A DNA stretch of 64,000 nucleotides from Rhizobiaceae bacterium (GCA_017643495.1 JAEPNK010000001.1:167623-231622); one strand, 5' to 3'; positions 46,528 to 56,108 are shown, counted from the stretch's first letter. Notes: generated by a model from the sequence alone, not told the origin. Numbers and translations: made by a program.

Positions 46528-47835
46528 TTACTTTGTTTGCGGGCGGCCGATCGAGTGATAGTCGATATCTCCAACTTCCTCGAGCGGATAGATATTGCGC
46601 AAATCGACAATGGTTGGGGACTTCATGAGAGATGTTACACGGTCAAGGTCCAATGCCCGGAACTGGTTCCACTCTGTCACAATCACTGTTGCATCCGCAT
46701 CTTCCAGACATTCATAGGCGTCGCTTGCATATTCCACATTGGAAAGCAGTTTACCTGCCTCTTCCATGCCTTCCGGATCATAGGCACGGATCGTTGCTCC
46801 TGCCTTCTGCAATCCCGGAATGATTACCAGGCTCGGTGCATCGCGCATGTCATCCGTATTCGGCTTGAAGGTCAGACCGAGTATGGCAATTGTCTTTCCT
46901 TCAACCGATCCCTTGCAGGCCTTGATAATGCGGTCGACCATCGCTTCCTTGCGACGGTCATTTACCTCAATCACCGTATCAACAATCGAAACCGGCGCAC
47001 CATTGTCATGTGCTGTTTTTGATAGCGCCAGCGTGTCTTTTGGGAAGCAGGAACCGCCATAACCGGGTCCGGCATGAAGAAACTTCGAACCGATCCGGTT
47101 GTCCAGTCCCATGCCCTTGGCAACCTGCTGTACATTGGCACCCACTGCATCACAAAGATCCGACATCTGGTTGATGAAACTGATCTTGACGGCAAGAAAG
47201 GCATTGGCCGCATATTTGATCAGCTCTGCGGTTCTTCTGTCGGTACGCAATAACGGCGTTTCGTTCAGATAGAGAGGTCGGTACAATTCCTGCATGAAGG
47301 CAAATGCCCGGTCAGATTGCGCGCCTACCACAATACGGTCCGGCCGCTTGAAATCCTCTATTGCCGCTCCTTCACGCAGAAACTCGGGATTTGAAGCAAC
47401 ATCGAAATCAGCGTCGGGGTTTGTCTTTCTGATGATCGCTTCAACCTCGTCTCCCGTGCCAACCGGCACAGTCGACTTGTTCACGATCACCGTATAATCC
47501 TTTACATAACCGGCAATTTCCTCTGCTGCAGCATATACATAGGAGAGGTCGGCATGGCCGTCCCCGCGCCGGGCGGGCGTACCAACAGCGATGAACACGA
47601 TATCGGCAGCTGCCACAGCATCGCGCGCATCAATTGTAAATTGAAGCCGTCCTTCATCAACATTCTTCTTGACCAGCACATCGAGACCCGGCTCGTAAAT
47701 GGGCATGATGTTCTGCTCCAGCCGGGAAATTTTTGTTTCATCCTGGTCTACACAGGTTACGCTGTGACCGAAATCGGCAAAACAGGCTCCGGAAACCAGG
47801 CCCACATAGCCGGTCCCAATCATGACAACGCGCAT
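46528..47835 (-). CDS. ugd: UDP-glucose 6-dehydrogenase
   Basis: The enzyme oxidises UDP-glucose to UDP-glucuronate for surface polysaccharides. The 435-residue protein starts MRVVMIGTGYVGLVSGACFADFG with the NAD-binding glycines and contains the catalytic Cys in GPGYGGSCFPKDTLAL. CAGGAG 7 bases before the ATG at 47833-47835 fixes the start; the frame is open ten codons more. No other polysaccharide gene is near, so it is a single-gene unit. Direct repeats lie upstream. Confidence 0.95.
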   Translation of the reverse strand: MRVVMIGTGYVGLVSGACFADFGHSVTCVDQDETKISRLEQNIMPIYEPGLDVLVKKNVDEGRLQFTIDARDAVAAADIVFIAVGTPARRGDGHADLSYVYAAAEEIAGYVKDYTVIVNKSTVPVGTGDEVEAIIRKTNPDADFDVASNPEFLREGAAIEDFKRPDRIVVGAQSDRAFAFMQELYRPLYLNETPLLRTDRRTAELIKYAANAFLAVKISFINQMSDLCDAVGANVQQVAKGMGLDNRIGSKFLHAGPGYGGSCFPKDTLALSKTAHDNGAPVSIVDTVIEVNDRRKEAMVDRIIKACKGSVEGKTIAILGLTFKPNTDDMRDAPSLVIIPGLQKAGATIRAYDPEGMEEAGKLLSNVEYASDAYECLEDADATVIVTEWNQFRALDLDRVTSLMKSPTIVDLRNIYPLEEVGDIDYHSIGRPQTK

Positions 47836-47864
47836 TCGACAACTCCTGTACGGCTGTTTCCGCA

Positions 47865-47920
47865 TGGAAAGACCACAAAGGGTCAGAGATGCCCGAACCT
47901 ATACTGGAAAAGACCACAAA
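47865..47920. repeat. Direct repeat pair upstream of ugd
   Basis: TGGAAAGACCACAAA (47865-47879) recurs as TGGAAAAGACCACAAA (47905-47920), the starts 40 bases apart, about four helical turns. Both lie 30-85 bases before the ugd start in a 296-base gap that otherwise holds nothing I recognise. They may be paired binding sites for a regulator. Confidence 0.5.
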
Positions 47921-48131
47921 ACGGAAACACCAGTTCGTTATTCAGACCGAAGGATTGTCTGTATCGTTAACATGAAGAAATGAAGACGCTTGCCGACATT
48001 CTTTTCCAAATGGTGCGCAAAATGCATGATGATAAAACTGCTATGTACATCAGCAGGCAGTGTAGACCACACGTCAGGACATTCCCAATCCCGGTAGCTA
48101 CCTGACTACATTCCAACGCCGCAACATGAAT

Positions 48132-50267
48132 TCAGGCTGCTACATCCTGCCTGCTGGCATCGAGTATCATCACACAATCCACCACAACCGGACCATCTTC
48201 ACTGACGAGAACCGGATTAAGATCGAGTTCACTCAAGCGCCCTTCCATCGAGGCTGCCCAGACAGAAAGTCTGGAGAGGAGATCGGCAATCTTTCCACGA
48301 TCAACCGCCGGCTTGCCCCTGACGCCATCAAGCACCACCCCGGTCTTCAATTCATCCAGCATGCGGGCTGCTTCGTTCCGGTCAAACGGGGCATGGCGGA
48401 AGGTCACATCCTTCAGAACCTCGACAAGAATACCTCCAAGCCCGACCATCACGATCATGCCAAACACCGGATCATGGCTGACCCCGACAACCAGTTCTAC
48501 ATGCCCGCTAGACATGGGTTGGACAAGAATACCTTTCAGGTCAGCTTTTGGATGTGCATTCCGCGCCCTTTCAACCAGCAGATTGTAGGCCTGCCGGATT
48601 TCAGATTCGCCATTCAGGTTTAGAACAACGCCACCAATTTCAGTTTTGTGAAGGATATCCGGCGACTCAACCTTCAGCACAACCGGACCACCAGTTCTCT
48701 GCCACAGTTCAACAGCACTGTCCTCACTCGTAGCAAGACTGACAGGTGCCATCGGAATTCCTGCCCGTGTCAACCAGTCAACGGCGCTCACTGAATCGAG
48801 CGCACCGGCAGGAAGATTTCCGTTACCCACACTGGCTTCACCGTTCCCGGTGAGCATTACACTATCGTCTGTCTTCGATGCAGATTCCGAATAACGGATC
48901 AGGGCGGCAGCCGCTTCTATTGACCGTTCACCGGCCGTATAGGTCGGGATACCCATATTGCGCAACGCTTCCAAGGCAGCTTGAGGCGCAGCCACCCAGC
49001 AGACAAAAAACGGCTTCTTTGTCCGCGTCTGGATATCGGCAAAAATATTGACCAGCTTGTCAACATGCGCAGTCATCAGTTGCAACCACACGATTGCAAT
49101 ATCAACATCCGGATCATCCAGCATCGCCACGACAGACTCGCTCAGGAGTTCAGGCCTCGCCACAAACTGTCCCGTGACATCAACCGGATTGCCGGCAGCA
49201 CCATATTCCGGCATGACATCAAGTATGCGTTGTTGTGTTTCCAGCCCAAGTTGCGGAATTTCAAGCCCGACTTCCTCTGCCCGGTCGGCCATCATTACAC
49301 CAGCCCCGCCGGACTGCGTGGCAATACCAACTCGATTACCTGCTGGCCTGCGCGGTTGACAGAATGCCTCCATGATATCGAGCATCTGTTCTTCATTGCG
49401 CGCACGAATAACACCGTACTGTCTGATTACCGCATCAAACACGGCATCACTCATGGCCAGTGCACCTGTATGTGAAGCAGCAGCCCTGGCGCCGGACTCC
49501 ATCCTGCCAACCTTGGTCAGTATCAGCGGTTTACCGAGTTCACGGCAACGCTTGGCGAGCCGGACAAGTGCCGGACCATCCTTCACCCCTTCCAGATAAC
49601 CGGCAGCTACTTTGATGCGAGGGTCTTCCACAATCCCCATCATCAGTTCACTGAAATCCAGATCTGCCTGATTACCCGTATTGATAAAATATCCAAGTCC
49701 CAGCCCCCGTTGGCGGACAAGTGAGGCAATTGCAGTACCGAAAGCCCCTGACTGGGTAACAAAGGCAATAGGCCCATCTCCGGTTGCACCATCCGCATAC
49801 TGGCTGAACGTTGCATACACTTTCTCAAAAGCATTGATAAAGCCAAGGCAATTGGGGCCCATGACACACATGCCAAATCTTGAAGAAATTTCCTGAAGCT
49901 GTGTCTCCATAGCCTGGCCTTCGGCTCCGGTTTCCCCAAAACCGGAGCTGAAAATAACTGCAGCTTTGCCGCCCTTTTCTCCAAGTGCAACCAATGCATC
50001 TGCTACAAACCGGGCAGGCAAGGCAATGATCGTGAGATCAGGAATTTCCGGCAAATCGGAGATTGTGGGGTAGCAGTCATGCCCCTCAATCTGCTCATAC
50101 TTTGGATTGACCGGTAGAATTCTGCCAGCATACCCCTTATCCATGAGGTGTTTGAGCGGGCGACCATTCACCTTGTCCAGCTTGTCGGAGGCGCCGACAA
50201 TTGCGATTGACTGTGGCTTCAGAAGTCGCTGAATGATTTCCGCACGGTTTCCATCACTGGTCGTCAT
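48132..50267 (-). CDS. Acyl-CoA synthetase (ADP-forming), fused alpha-beta type
   Basis: The 711-residue protein joins an N-terminal CoA-binding Rossmann domain (SIAIVGASDK), a succinyl-CoA-ligase-like domain with the phosphohistidine in SHTGALAMSD, and a C-terminal ATP-grasp domain (about residues 485-700; VVLKVESPDILHKTEIGGVVLNL). Such enzymes activate a carboxylic acid to its CoA thioester with ATP, releasing ADP and phosphate. AAGGA lies 7 bases before the chosen ATG (50265-50267). It is the last gene of an operon with a TAXI-TRAP transporter and thiolase/DUF35 genes, so it probably activates the imported acid. Confidence 0.9.
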   Translation of the reverse strand: MTTSDGNRAEIIQRLLKPQSIAIVGASDKLDKVNGRPLKHLMDKGYAGRILPVNPKYEQIEGHDCYPTISDLPEIPDLTIIALPARFVADALVALGEKGGKAAVIFSSGFGETGAEGQAMETQLQEISSRFGMCVMGPNCLGFINAFEKVYATFSQYADGATGDGPIAFVTQSGAFGTAIASLVRQRGLGLGYFINTGNQADLDFSELMMGIVEDPRIKVAAGYLEGVKDGPALVRLAKRCRELGKPLILTKVGRMESGARAAASHTGALAMSDAVFDAVIRQYGVIRARNEEQMLDIMEAFCQPRRPAGNRVGIATQSGGAGVMMADRAEEVGLEIPQLGLETQQRILDVMPEYGAAGNPVDVTGQFVARPELLSESVVAMLDDPDVDIAIVWLQLMTAHVDKLVNIFADIQTRTKKPFFVCWVAAPQAALEALRNMGIPTYTAGERSIEAAAALIRYSESASKTDDSVMLTGNGEASVGNGNLPAGALDSVSAVDWLTRAGIPMAPVSLATSEDSAVELWQRTGGPVVLKVESPDILHKTEIGGVVLNLNGESEIRQAYNLLVERARNAHPKADLKGILVQPMSSGHVELVVGVSHDPVFGMIVMVGLGGILVEVLKDVTFRHAPFDRNEAARMLDELKTGVVLDGVRGKPAVDRGKIADLLSRLSVWAASMEGRLSELDLNPVLVSEDGPVVVDCVMILDASRQDVAA

Positions 50268-50321
50268 TTGGGTTTCCTTCATGAAAAATCGGATGTTGTG
50301 TTGCTATCCGCAGATATTCAT

Positions 50322-52217
50322 CTAACCGGCTGCCATCATTGCCTGCCGCTGTTTCACCCTGAACTGGGAGAAAGCCAGCATTATTGCCGAGATACAACCT
50401 GCAATCAGCATCGGATATTCAATCGGCAGGGAATCGACATGCCTGAACACCGAATAGCCAAGCAACAGTATTGCCGTGGCAATGGCCAACAGATGCTCAA
50501 ACGGGGTAAGCACTGCGATGCCACATCGGTAGATGGCAGCCGTCAGCGCAGTCATGCCGATTGGCACTGCGATAATGGTACCCAGTGTAAATGCCCAGCT
50601 TTGAGGATTGAATGTGAGCAGCGGGTTAAACACGATAAGATAGGGAATGATAAATCCTGATATCGCCAGCTTTGCTGCGGACAGGGAGGTCTTGAAGTAG
50701 GGAGCTCGGGCAAGACCGGCACCTGCCAGTGCTGCAAGCGCAACCGGCGGGGTCAGTGAAGAGATAACGGCAAAGTAGAATGCAAAGAAATGCGCTGCTA
50801 TCGGTTCGATACCCATCCGGATGATAATCGGGATAACCACAATCGCCACAAGCGTATAGGCAGCACTTGTCGGGACACCGCATCCAAGGATAATCGAAAC
50901 CACCATGGTAATCAGCAGCCCTATCACCAGGTTCCCCTGGGCTATGATTTCTACAAGCCCGGCAATCTTGTTTCCAAGTCCGGTTGTAATCAGTGTCTGG
51001 GCAATCAGGCCAACCACGGCAAGCGAAATACCGATCTGGGCACCGATGATCGCACCGCCAACAATACAACGTATCAGGTGTTTGAATTCTGGCCGGGTTT
51101 CACTCCGCAAATAGGCAAGGCTGATCGCAACAATAATCGCCCAGAACGCAGCCACTGCCGGGCTGTACTGCATCAGGAGCATGGTAACGAGCACGCCCAG
51201 AGGTATGCCGAAAAGCGGAAGTCGGCGCATGAGGAGCTTGTAGTTTACCGGCTCTCTTGGAGCGACAATATTGGTGCGGACAGCGAGAAACTGCACACCA
51301 AGCATCACACCCCAGAAGAACAGTATTGCCGGCAAAATGCCCGCCAACATGACCGTGTCGTATGAAACGCCAAGGAATGAAGCCATCAAAAACGCAGCCG
51401 CGCCCATGACGGGAGGCATGAGTTGACCACCTGTTGATGCCGTCGCTTCAATTGCCCCGGCATGATGCGGCTTGTAACCAACCTGTTTCATATACGGGAT
51501 TGTAAAAGCACCGGTAATAGCGACATTCGCGACTGCAGCACCGGAAATCATGCCGATAAAACCGCTGGAAACCACCGCTGTCTGGCCCGGTCCGCCCCGG
51601 AAGGTTTTGCCCGCGATCTTGCCGGCTTCCATGAAAAACTCGTTGACGCGGATCACGCCCAACAGGGCGCCAAATACCACGAAGAGAAATATCTGGTTTG
51701 CTGAAATACCCAGGAAGGTGCCGAAAATGCCGGACAGTCCGATACTGAGGTAAGACACCACATACTCAATATTGAACTCGCGGTGATACAATTGGCCGCT
51801 TAACAGGTGCCCCCAAATAAAATAGGCAACAAACAGTCCTGCCACGATCGGTAATGTTATACCCCAGGCAATCCGGGTGCCTTCCACTACCAGCACAATC
51901 AGAATGATGCCGATAATGAAATCGGTTGTAGTCGGAAACCCGAAGGCATTTTCCAGATGGACCACATTTGTGAGTACATAGCCAGCACATACAATGCCGG
52001 TTACTGCGAGCAGGACGTAAAACAAACTCCCGCCAGCAGATGCCTTCCTTCGCGCATAATCAAGGAAAAGCAGGCCGAAAACAAAGGCAAGGTGGATGGC
52101 CTGATGTTCATAAGTACCGAAGAAAAGGTACTGCGTGGAAATCATGTGATAGGCGAACATTGCCAGACCCAGAATAACCAAGGCCTTTTCCAGTAATTGT
52201 TCTTTCAGGCTGTCCAT
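50322..52217 (-). CDS. TRAP transporter permease, fused 4TM/12TM, TAXI type
   Basis: This 631-residue integral membrane protein joins the small (DctQ-like) and large (DctM-like) TRAP subunits, as is usual for TAXI systems. Many hydrophobic helices are visible; the DctM-part signature GLIGAV-like segments include SGFIGMISGAAVANVAITGAFTIP and GCGVPTSAAYTLVAIVVIP. It should import an organic anion with Na+ or H+. The ATG at 52215-52217 follows AGGA by 8 bases. The gene lies between the binding-protein gene and the acyl-CoA synthetase gene. Confidence 0.93.
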   Translation of the reverse strand: MDSLKEQLLEKALVILGLAMFAYHMISTQYLFFGTYEHQAIHLAFVFGLLFLDYARRKASAGGSLFYVLLAVTGIVCAGYVLTNVVHLENAFGFPTTTDFIIGIILIVLVVEGTRIAWGITLPIVAGLFVAYFIWGHLLSGQLYHREFNIEYVVSYLSIGLSGIFGTFLGISANQIFLFVVFGALLGVIRVNEFFMEAGKIAGKTFRGGPGQTAVVSSGFIGMISGAAVANVAITGAFTIPYMKQVGYKPHHAGAIEATASTGGQLMPPVMGAAAFLMASFLGVSYDTVMLAGILPAILFFWGVMLGVQFLAVRTNIVAPREPVNYKLLMRRLPLFGIPLGVLVTMLLMQYSPAVAAFWAIIVAISLAYLRSETRPEFKHLIRCIVGGAIIGAQIGISLAVVGLIAQTLITTGLGNKIAGLVEIIAQGNLVIGLLITMVVSIILGCGVPTSAAYTLVAIVVIPIIIRMGIEPIAAHFFAFYFAVISSLTPPVALAALAGAGLARAPYFKTSLSAAKLAISGFIIPYLIVFNPLLTFNPQSWAFTLGTIIAVPIGMTALTAAIYRCGIAVLTPFEHLLAIATAILLLGYSVFRHVDSLPIEYPMLIAGCISAIMLAFSQFRVKQRQAMMAAG

Positions 52218-52322
52218 GACGAGTTTCCTGCTTTCAAACCGTGTCGACGGGCATGTCAATGAAACGGATTAGCCGGGGACGGCCAGTTGCCATGACGGCA
52301 AAGCCGCCCCCGCATGGGAGGA

Positions 52323-53357
52323 TCAATCAATCACACCGGCTTCTTTGTAGGCACGCAGGGCACCAGGATGAATATCGGCTTCGTCCCAGCCATAGATCAT
52401 TCCCTGGGGAGACATCAGTTTGCCGGTTGCGTGGTAATCGGCAAATTTTTCAAGGTTCTCGATGACCATTTTGGTAATCCGGTAAGCCGTTTCTTCCGGA
52501 AACTCTGGCGACACCATCCAGGCAACACTGTCAGCAAAACCGTCCATTGGCTTGTCCACACCGTCCGCAATACCGGCAGGAACCGTCACGTTTGCCATCG
52601 ACATACCTGCTTCGCGGGCTTTGGTGACCGCATCCGCTCCCCACTCAAGATGATTGACCTTGCGGCCTGCCGCCAGAAATTCGGTTGTCTGGGGGCTTAG
52701 AACCATCTTCTTGCTTACCGGGTCGATATAACCGCCGATAACCCCTGCATCTGCTGTGCCATCCAGCAATGCGGCAACCGATTCCTTGGTACCCACATAT
52801 GAGAGGCTCACATCACTTTCGCCCATGCCGTAACCATCCTTGAGAACGGCTGCCGGCTGCAAGGCCCAGTTGATCTGTGCACGACGGCCAAGAGCAACCT
52901 TCTTGCCTTTCAGGTCCTCGATCTTTGTGATCCCTTCATCAAAGGTAGCAAGCCAGATCGAGTTCAGGTTGTAGTTGGCGAGCAGTTTGAGGCCTTCATA
53001 TTTCTTTTCAAAAGGCCCGGTACCCGCCTTAGCCAAACCCTGAACGCCGCCGCCGGAACCGACAATCGTGCTCTTTTTCAGTTCAGGCTCCATATCCAGC
53101 TTCTTGATGTTGAATACAAAGCCGGGGCTTTCCGTATGTGTGATCGTGACACCCGCATCGCTTTTCTTCGAGATATCCTCAAGTGCGGAACCCAGCACAT
53201 ACGAACCCGAACCAAATGGCGCGCTCATGAGACTGATGCCGTCAGCGTCCTGAGCCAGAACAGAGGCTGCCGTTAGTGAACCACATGCCAGGGCAAACAC
53301 TCCTGCCCCTGCCCTGAATGCGGCTTTCATTGTTTCACGTTTGTTAATCGAACTCAT
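52323..53357 (-). CDS. TAXI family TRAP transporter solute-binding protein
   Basis: The 344-residue periplasmic protein has a signal peptide (AFRAGAGVFALACGSLTAASVLAQ, cleavage near residue 36) and the TAXI fold: ISLMSAPFGSGSYVLGSALEDI at the start and the NLNSIWLATFDEGITKIEDLKGKKVALGRR segment. TAXI proteins with known ligands bind C4-C5 acids such as glutamate or 2-hydroxyglutarate; the ligand here is unknown. GGAGGAG stands 8 bases before the ATG. It is third in the five-gene minus-strand operon. Confidence 0.93.
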   Translation of the reverse strand: MSSINKRETMKAAFRAGAGVFALACGSLTAASVLAQDADGISLMSAPFGSGSYVLGSALEDISKKSDAGVTITHTESPGFVFNIKKLDMEPELKKSTIVGSGGGVQGLAKAGTGPFEKKYEGLKLLANYNLNSIWLATFDEGITKIEDLKGKKVALGRRAQINWALQPAAVLKDGYGMGESDVSLSYVGTKESVAALLDGTADAGVIGGYIDPVSKKMVLSPQTTEFLAAGRKVNHLEWGADAVTKAREAGMSMANVTVPAGIADGVDKPMDGFADSVAWMVSPEFPEETAYRITKMVIENLEKFADYHATGKLMSPQGMIYGWDEADIHPGALRAYKEAGVID

Positions 53358-53412
53358 GGCTTGGTCTCCTCCAGTGTTGCCTTGATTTGATTAGCTGTTG
53401 CCATCGAGACGG

Positions 53413-53829
53413 CTACAGCGGCTTGAACTTGGGTATTCCGTATTCTTCGCTAATATCTTCAAAGATTGCCGTGACGCGCATTCCGACCTTCATGTCTTCG
53501 GGATCAACTCCCTTGACCTGCGCATACATGCGGGCACCGTCATCAATATCGACAAGACACAGGATGACCGGTAGTTCTTCCTTCCATCCCGGATAATTCA
53601 TCGCGACCGTGCGCGAGACCGTGTAGGAATATACGGTTCCCTCTTGCTTCATCTCGGTCCAGGGCATATCCCGGGACCCGCACTCGATACACCAGGGTTT
53701 TGGCTGGAAATTCACGGTCCCGCACTTGCTGCATTTCTGCATCAAAAGCTTGCCGTTCTTCGCCCCCTCCCAAAAGGGTTTGGTCAGTTCGTGGATTTCC
53801 GGCAACGGCTTGTTTGGTACTATGCTCAT
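53413..53829 (-). CDS. Zn-ribbon and OB-fold (DUF35) protein, thiolase partner
   Basis: The 138-residue protein has a rubredoxin-like zinc ribbon (CSKCG then CIECGS, C-x2-C-x12-C-x2-C) followed by a DUF35 OB-fold domain (VYSYTVSRTVAMNY, then AQVKGVDPEDMKVGMRVTAIFE). DUF35 proteins form complexes with thiolase-fold enzymes; in steroid side-chain breakdown ChsH2-DUF35 partners the aldolase Ltp2. GGAGG lies 7 bases before the ATG, and the gene begins 2 bases after the thiolase-like stop codon, so the two are surely co-expressed and probably form a complex. Confidence 0.92.
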   Translation of the reverse strand: MSIVPNKPLPEIHELTKPFWEGAKNGKLLMQKCSKCGTVNFQPKPWCIECGSRDMPWTEMKQEGTVYSYTVSRTVAMNYPGWKEELPVILCLVDIDDGARMYAQVKGVDPEDMKVGMRVTAIFEDISEEYGIPKFKPL

Positions 53830-53831
53830 GA

Positions 53832-55040
53832 TCAGGCCTCCGCTCCCAACACAACAGAAATGCAACTGCGTCCCGGACGCCCGTACGGTATTCCGCCAAA
53901 ACCGCAGACCCCGCCTATTTCCGCATCCTTGACCTGACGTTCACCGGCCTCCCCCATTAGTTGGCAGACACCTTCCACAAGTGGCATGAAACCGCCATTG
54001 GCACCTCCAGGCTGGCCACCGGACAATTGCCCGCCATCCGTAGAAAGCGGGAAGTCGCCATCAAAATGCAGATTGCGTTCCTCAATGAATTTTCCGCCAT
54101 GGCCCTTTTTGCAGAACCCCCAATCCTCAATCGTCATCATCGAGATGAACGGATAATCGTCATAGGGCTGGAAAAAATCGATATCGCTGTGTTCCACGCC
54201 GGCCATTTCCATCGCAATCGGCGCTGACTGGGAAAACCCAGTTTCTGTCAGGTCAGGAAAGACTCGTGAGCCGGGATAATGGTTGTTCTGCTCGCCAAAA
54301 CCACGCACATAGACCGGACGGTCGCTTACCTTTTTGGCTGTCTCGGCAGAAGTCACGATATAGGCCAGTCCGCCATTGACAATCGGCACACAGTCAAAAA
54401 GACGGATCGGGTCGGAAAGAACCGGCGAAGCCATGTAATCGTTGAGATCAAACCGCTCCCTGTAGATCGCACCCGGATGAAGGGACGCATGATAGCGGTT
54501 CGACACTGCAATCTTGCCAAGTTGTTCAACTGAAAGCTCGTGCTCGTGCATGTATCGCTTGAGCACCAGTGCAAACTGGGCAGTGGCCCCCATCACCCCA
54601 AACGGCCCCTGAAAGTCCCAATATACGCCACGTGTGCGCTCTGGTGACAAAGGCAACCCCGGTGCCACGGAAGGCATGCCGAGCGGTGTGTCCGCGCCCA
54701 CAATCAGTGCCCGGTCAATGACACCAGCATTGATCAAGGATGCCGCACGAATAAGCATGGAGGTTGCTGACGAACCACCCTGATCACCGCGTATGAGAGC
54801 GCGTGGTGAGATCCCGAGATTCTCTGCTGTGGCAGCAGACCAGTTGACCGTATGAGCCACTTCCGCGTGTGAGACACCAAGACCCTGGCCATCAAAGTCG
54901 GCTTTTGTCATGCCTGCCTTTTCGAGCGCAAGTTCGGCTGCCCAGGCAATATATTCATCAACATTGAGGACCGGTTGTCCCGGTTTCAGACGGCTGTAAG
55001 GCGTCCTCCCATAGCCGACAATGGCTACCTTTCCACGCAT
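53832..55040 (-). CDS. Thiolase-fold protein, Ltp2/SCP2-thiolase-like, lacking thiolase nucleophile
   Basis: The 402-residue protein (MRGKVAIVGYGRTP; GGAG is 8 bases before this ATG) has the lipid-transfer-protein/SCP2 thiolase fold: FDLNDYMASPVLSDPIRLFDCVPIVNGG and the C-terminal GGQLSGGQPGG. Aligned by eye to SCP2 thiolase, the nucleophilic Cys is Gly89 (RGDQGGSS), the NTHGG-like motif reads STDGG, and the GH of the C-terminal catalytic His reads GQ (Gln343). Cys379 in VCGFGG remains. True thiolysis is thus doubtful; retro-aldol cleavage as in Ltp2 is more likely. It heads the minus-strand operon. Confidence 0.85.
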   Translation of the reverse strand: MRGKVAIVGYGRTPYSRLKPGQPVLNVDEYIAWAAELALEKAGMTKADFDGQGLGVSHAEVAHTVNWSAATAENLGISPRALIRGDQGGSSATSMLIRAASLINAGVIDRALIVGADTPLGMPSVAPGLPLSPERTRGVYWDFQGPFGVMGATAQFALVLKRYMHEHELSVEQLGKIAVSNRYHASLHPGAIYRERFDLNDYMASPVLSDPIRLFDCVPIVNGGLAYIVTSAETAKKVSDRPVYVRGFGEQNNHYPGSRVFPDLTETGFSQSAPIAMEMAGVEHSDIDFFQPYDDYPFISMMTIEDWGFCKKGHGGKFIEERNLHFDGDFPLSTDGGQLSGGQPGGANGGFMPLVEGVCQLMGEAGERQVKDAEIGGVCGFGGIPYGRPGRSCISVVLGAEA

Positions 55041-55056
55041 ATTCATTTCTCCAAGC

Positions 55057-55074
55057 ATTGATTTCGACATCAAT
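55057..55074. promoter_or_regulatory. Dyad ATTGAT-N6-ATCAAT in the thiolase-like/LysR gap
   Basis: A perfect 6-base inverted repeat with a 6-base spacer lies 17 bases before the thiolase-like start, in the 121-base divergent gap with the LysR gene. LysR regulators usually bind such interrupted dyads. Confidence 0.45.
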
Positions 55075-55114
55075 TCAGTTGCAAGCATGAAAAGCGGAGT
55101 AGTATTTGTCCAAT

Positions 55115-55126
55115 TTCTAATTAGAA
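55115..55126. promoter_or_regulatory. Perfect 12-bp palindrome TTCTAATTAGAA
   Basis: This palindrome lies in the A/T-rich middle of the divergent gap, 36 bases before the LysR start. It may be a second operator half or part of overlapping promoters. Confidence 0.4.
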
Positions 55127-55161
55127 TAAGCTTTATTGATAATGGGAATAGAAGGGTACGA

Positions 55162-56070
55162 ATGACCAATCTCAGAAACATGGACCTCAATCTGCTGATT
55201 GTTTTTGATGCAATCTATCTGGAGCGAAGCATCTCCAAGGCGGCTGAACGGCTCAACCTGTCGCAACCGGCTGTTTCCAACGCCTTGACCCGGCTTCGCG
55301 AGACGATTGGTGACCCGCTTTTCAAGCGAGAAGGACGGGGCATGGCACCAACTGCACGGGCAAAATCGCTAAGGGAGCCGATCCGTCAGGCACTCGATGT
55401 GCTGGAACGTGGATTACGCCCGAATGAAAGCTTTGAATACGCGAATTCGGAACGCGAGTTTGTTATCGCAGTTGAGGATTACGGTGAAACCGTGGTTTTG
55501 CCACGCTTCATTGACTGGCTGAATTCAGCAGCTCCCGGCATCAAGATACGGATTCGGTCAGAAAGCGCGATGGAACTCAGCCGGGAACTGAGGGATGGCA
55601 CTGTCGATCTTGCATTTGACTACTTCATTCTGCGCGGAAGCGGCTTCAACAATGTCTGCGCCCTGACAGAAAGCCTTGTTACGCTCGCTCGCTGGGACAA
55701 CCCGCTTGTTGGCGAACAGCTCAGCATGGACAATTTTCTCAGCCTTTCCCATGTTGTTATCGAGCCGCGCAGAAAATCAATGCCGATGATCGACCTTGCA
55801 TTGGCAAAACGGGGCCTTGAGAGAAAGATCTCACTGGTTGTCCCCCATTTCCTTTCCATGCCGGCTGTCGTGAGAAGCTCAAACCTGATCGGCACCTTGC
55901 CCCGGCGTATTGCCTATCTTTATGCCGACCAGTTCAAGTTGCGCACCTACACCGTACCGGTGCACACACCCGAATTTCCGATTTACATGATCTGGCACGA
56001 TTCCGTGGACAAGGATCCGGGACACCAATGGCTGCGAAACCAGCTGCTGACCTTGTGCAACGCCACTTAA
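55162..56070 (+). CDS. LysR family transcriptional regulator of the catabolic island
   Basis: The 302-residue protein starts MTNLRNMDLNLLIVFDAIYLERSISKAAERLNLSQPAVSNALTRLRE, a classic NodD/LinR-type LysR helix-turn-helix; AAGGG lies 6 bases upstream of the ATG. The frame is open much further upstream, but that part overlaps the thiolase-like 5' end and is not LysR-like. The effector domain (residues about 95-300) is complete. It stands between the divergent thiolase-like operon and the hydratase/dehydrogenase pair and very likely controls both; the effector is unknown. Confidence 0.93.
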   Translation: MTNLRNMDLNLLIVFDAIYLERSISKAAERLNLSQPAVSNALTRLRETIGDPLFKREGRGMAPTARAKSLREPIRQALDVLERGLRPNESFEYANSEREFVIAVEDYGETVVLPRFIDWLNSAAPGIKIRIRSESAMELSRELRDGTVDLAFDYFILRGSGFNNVCALTESLVTLARWDNPLVGEQLSMDNFLSLSHVVIEPRRKSMPMIDLALAKRGLERKISLVVPHFLSMPAVVRSSNLIGTLPRRIAYLYADQFKLRTYTVPVHTPEFPIYMIWHDSVDKDPGHQWLRNQLLTLCNAT

Positions 56071-56108
56071 TATTCACAATTAAAATAATACACCTTTCCA
56101 AAATAAAT

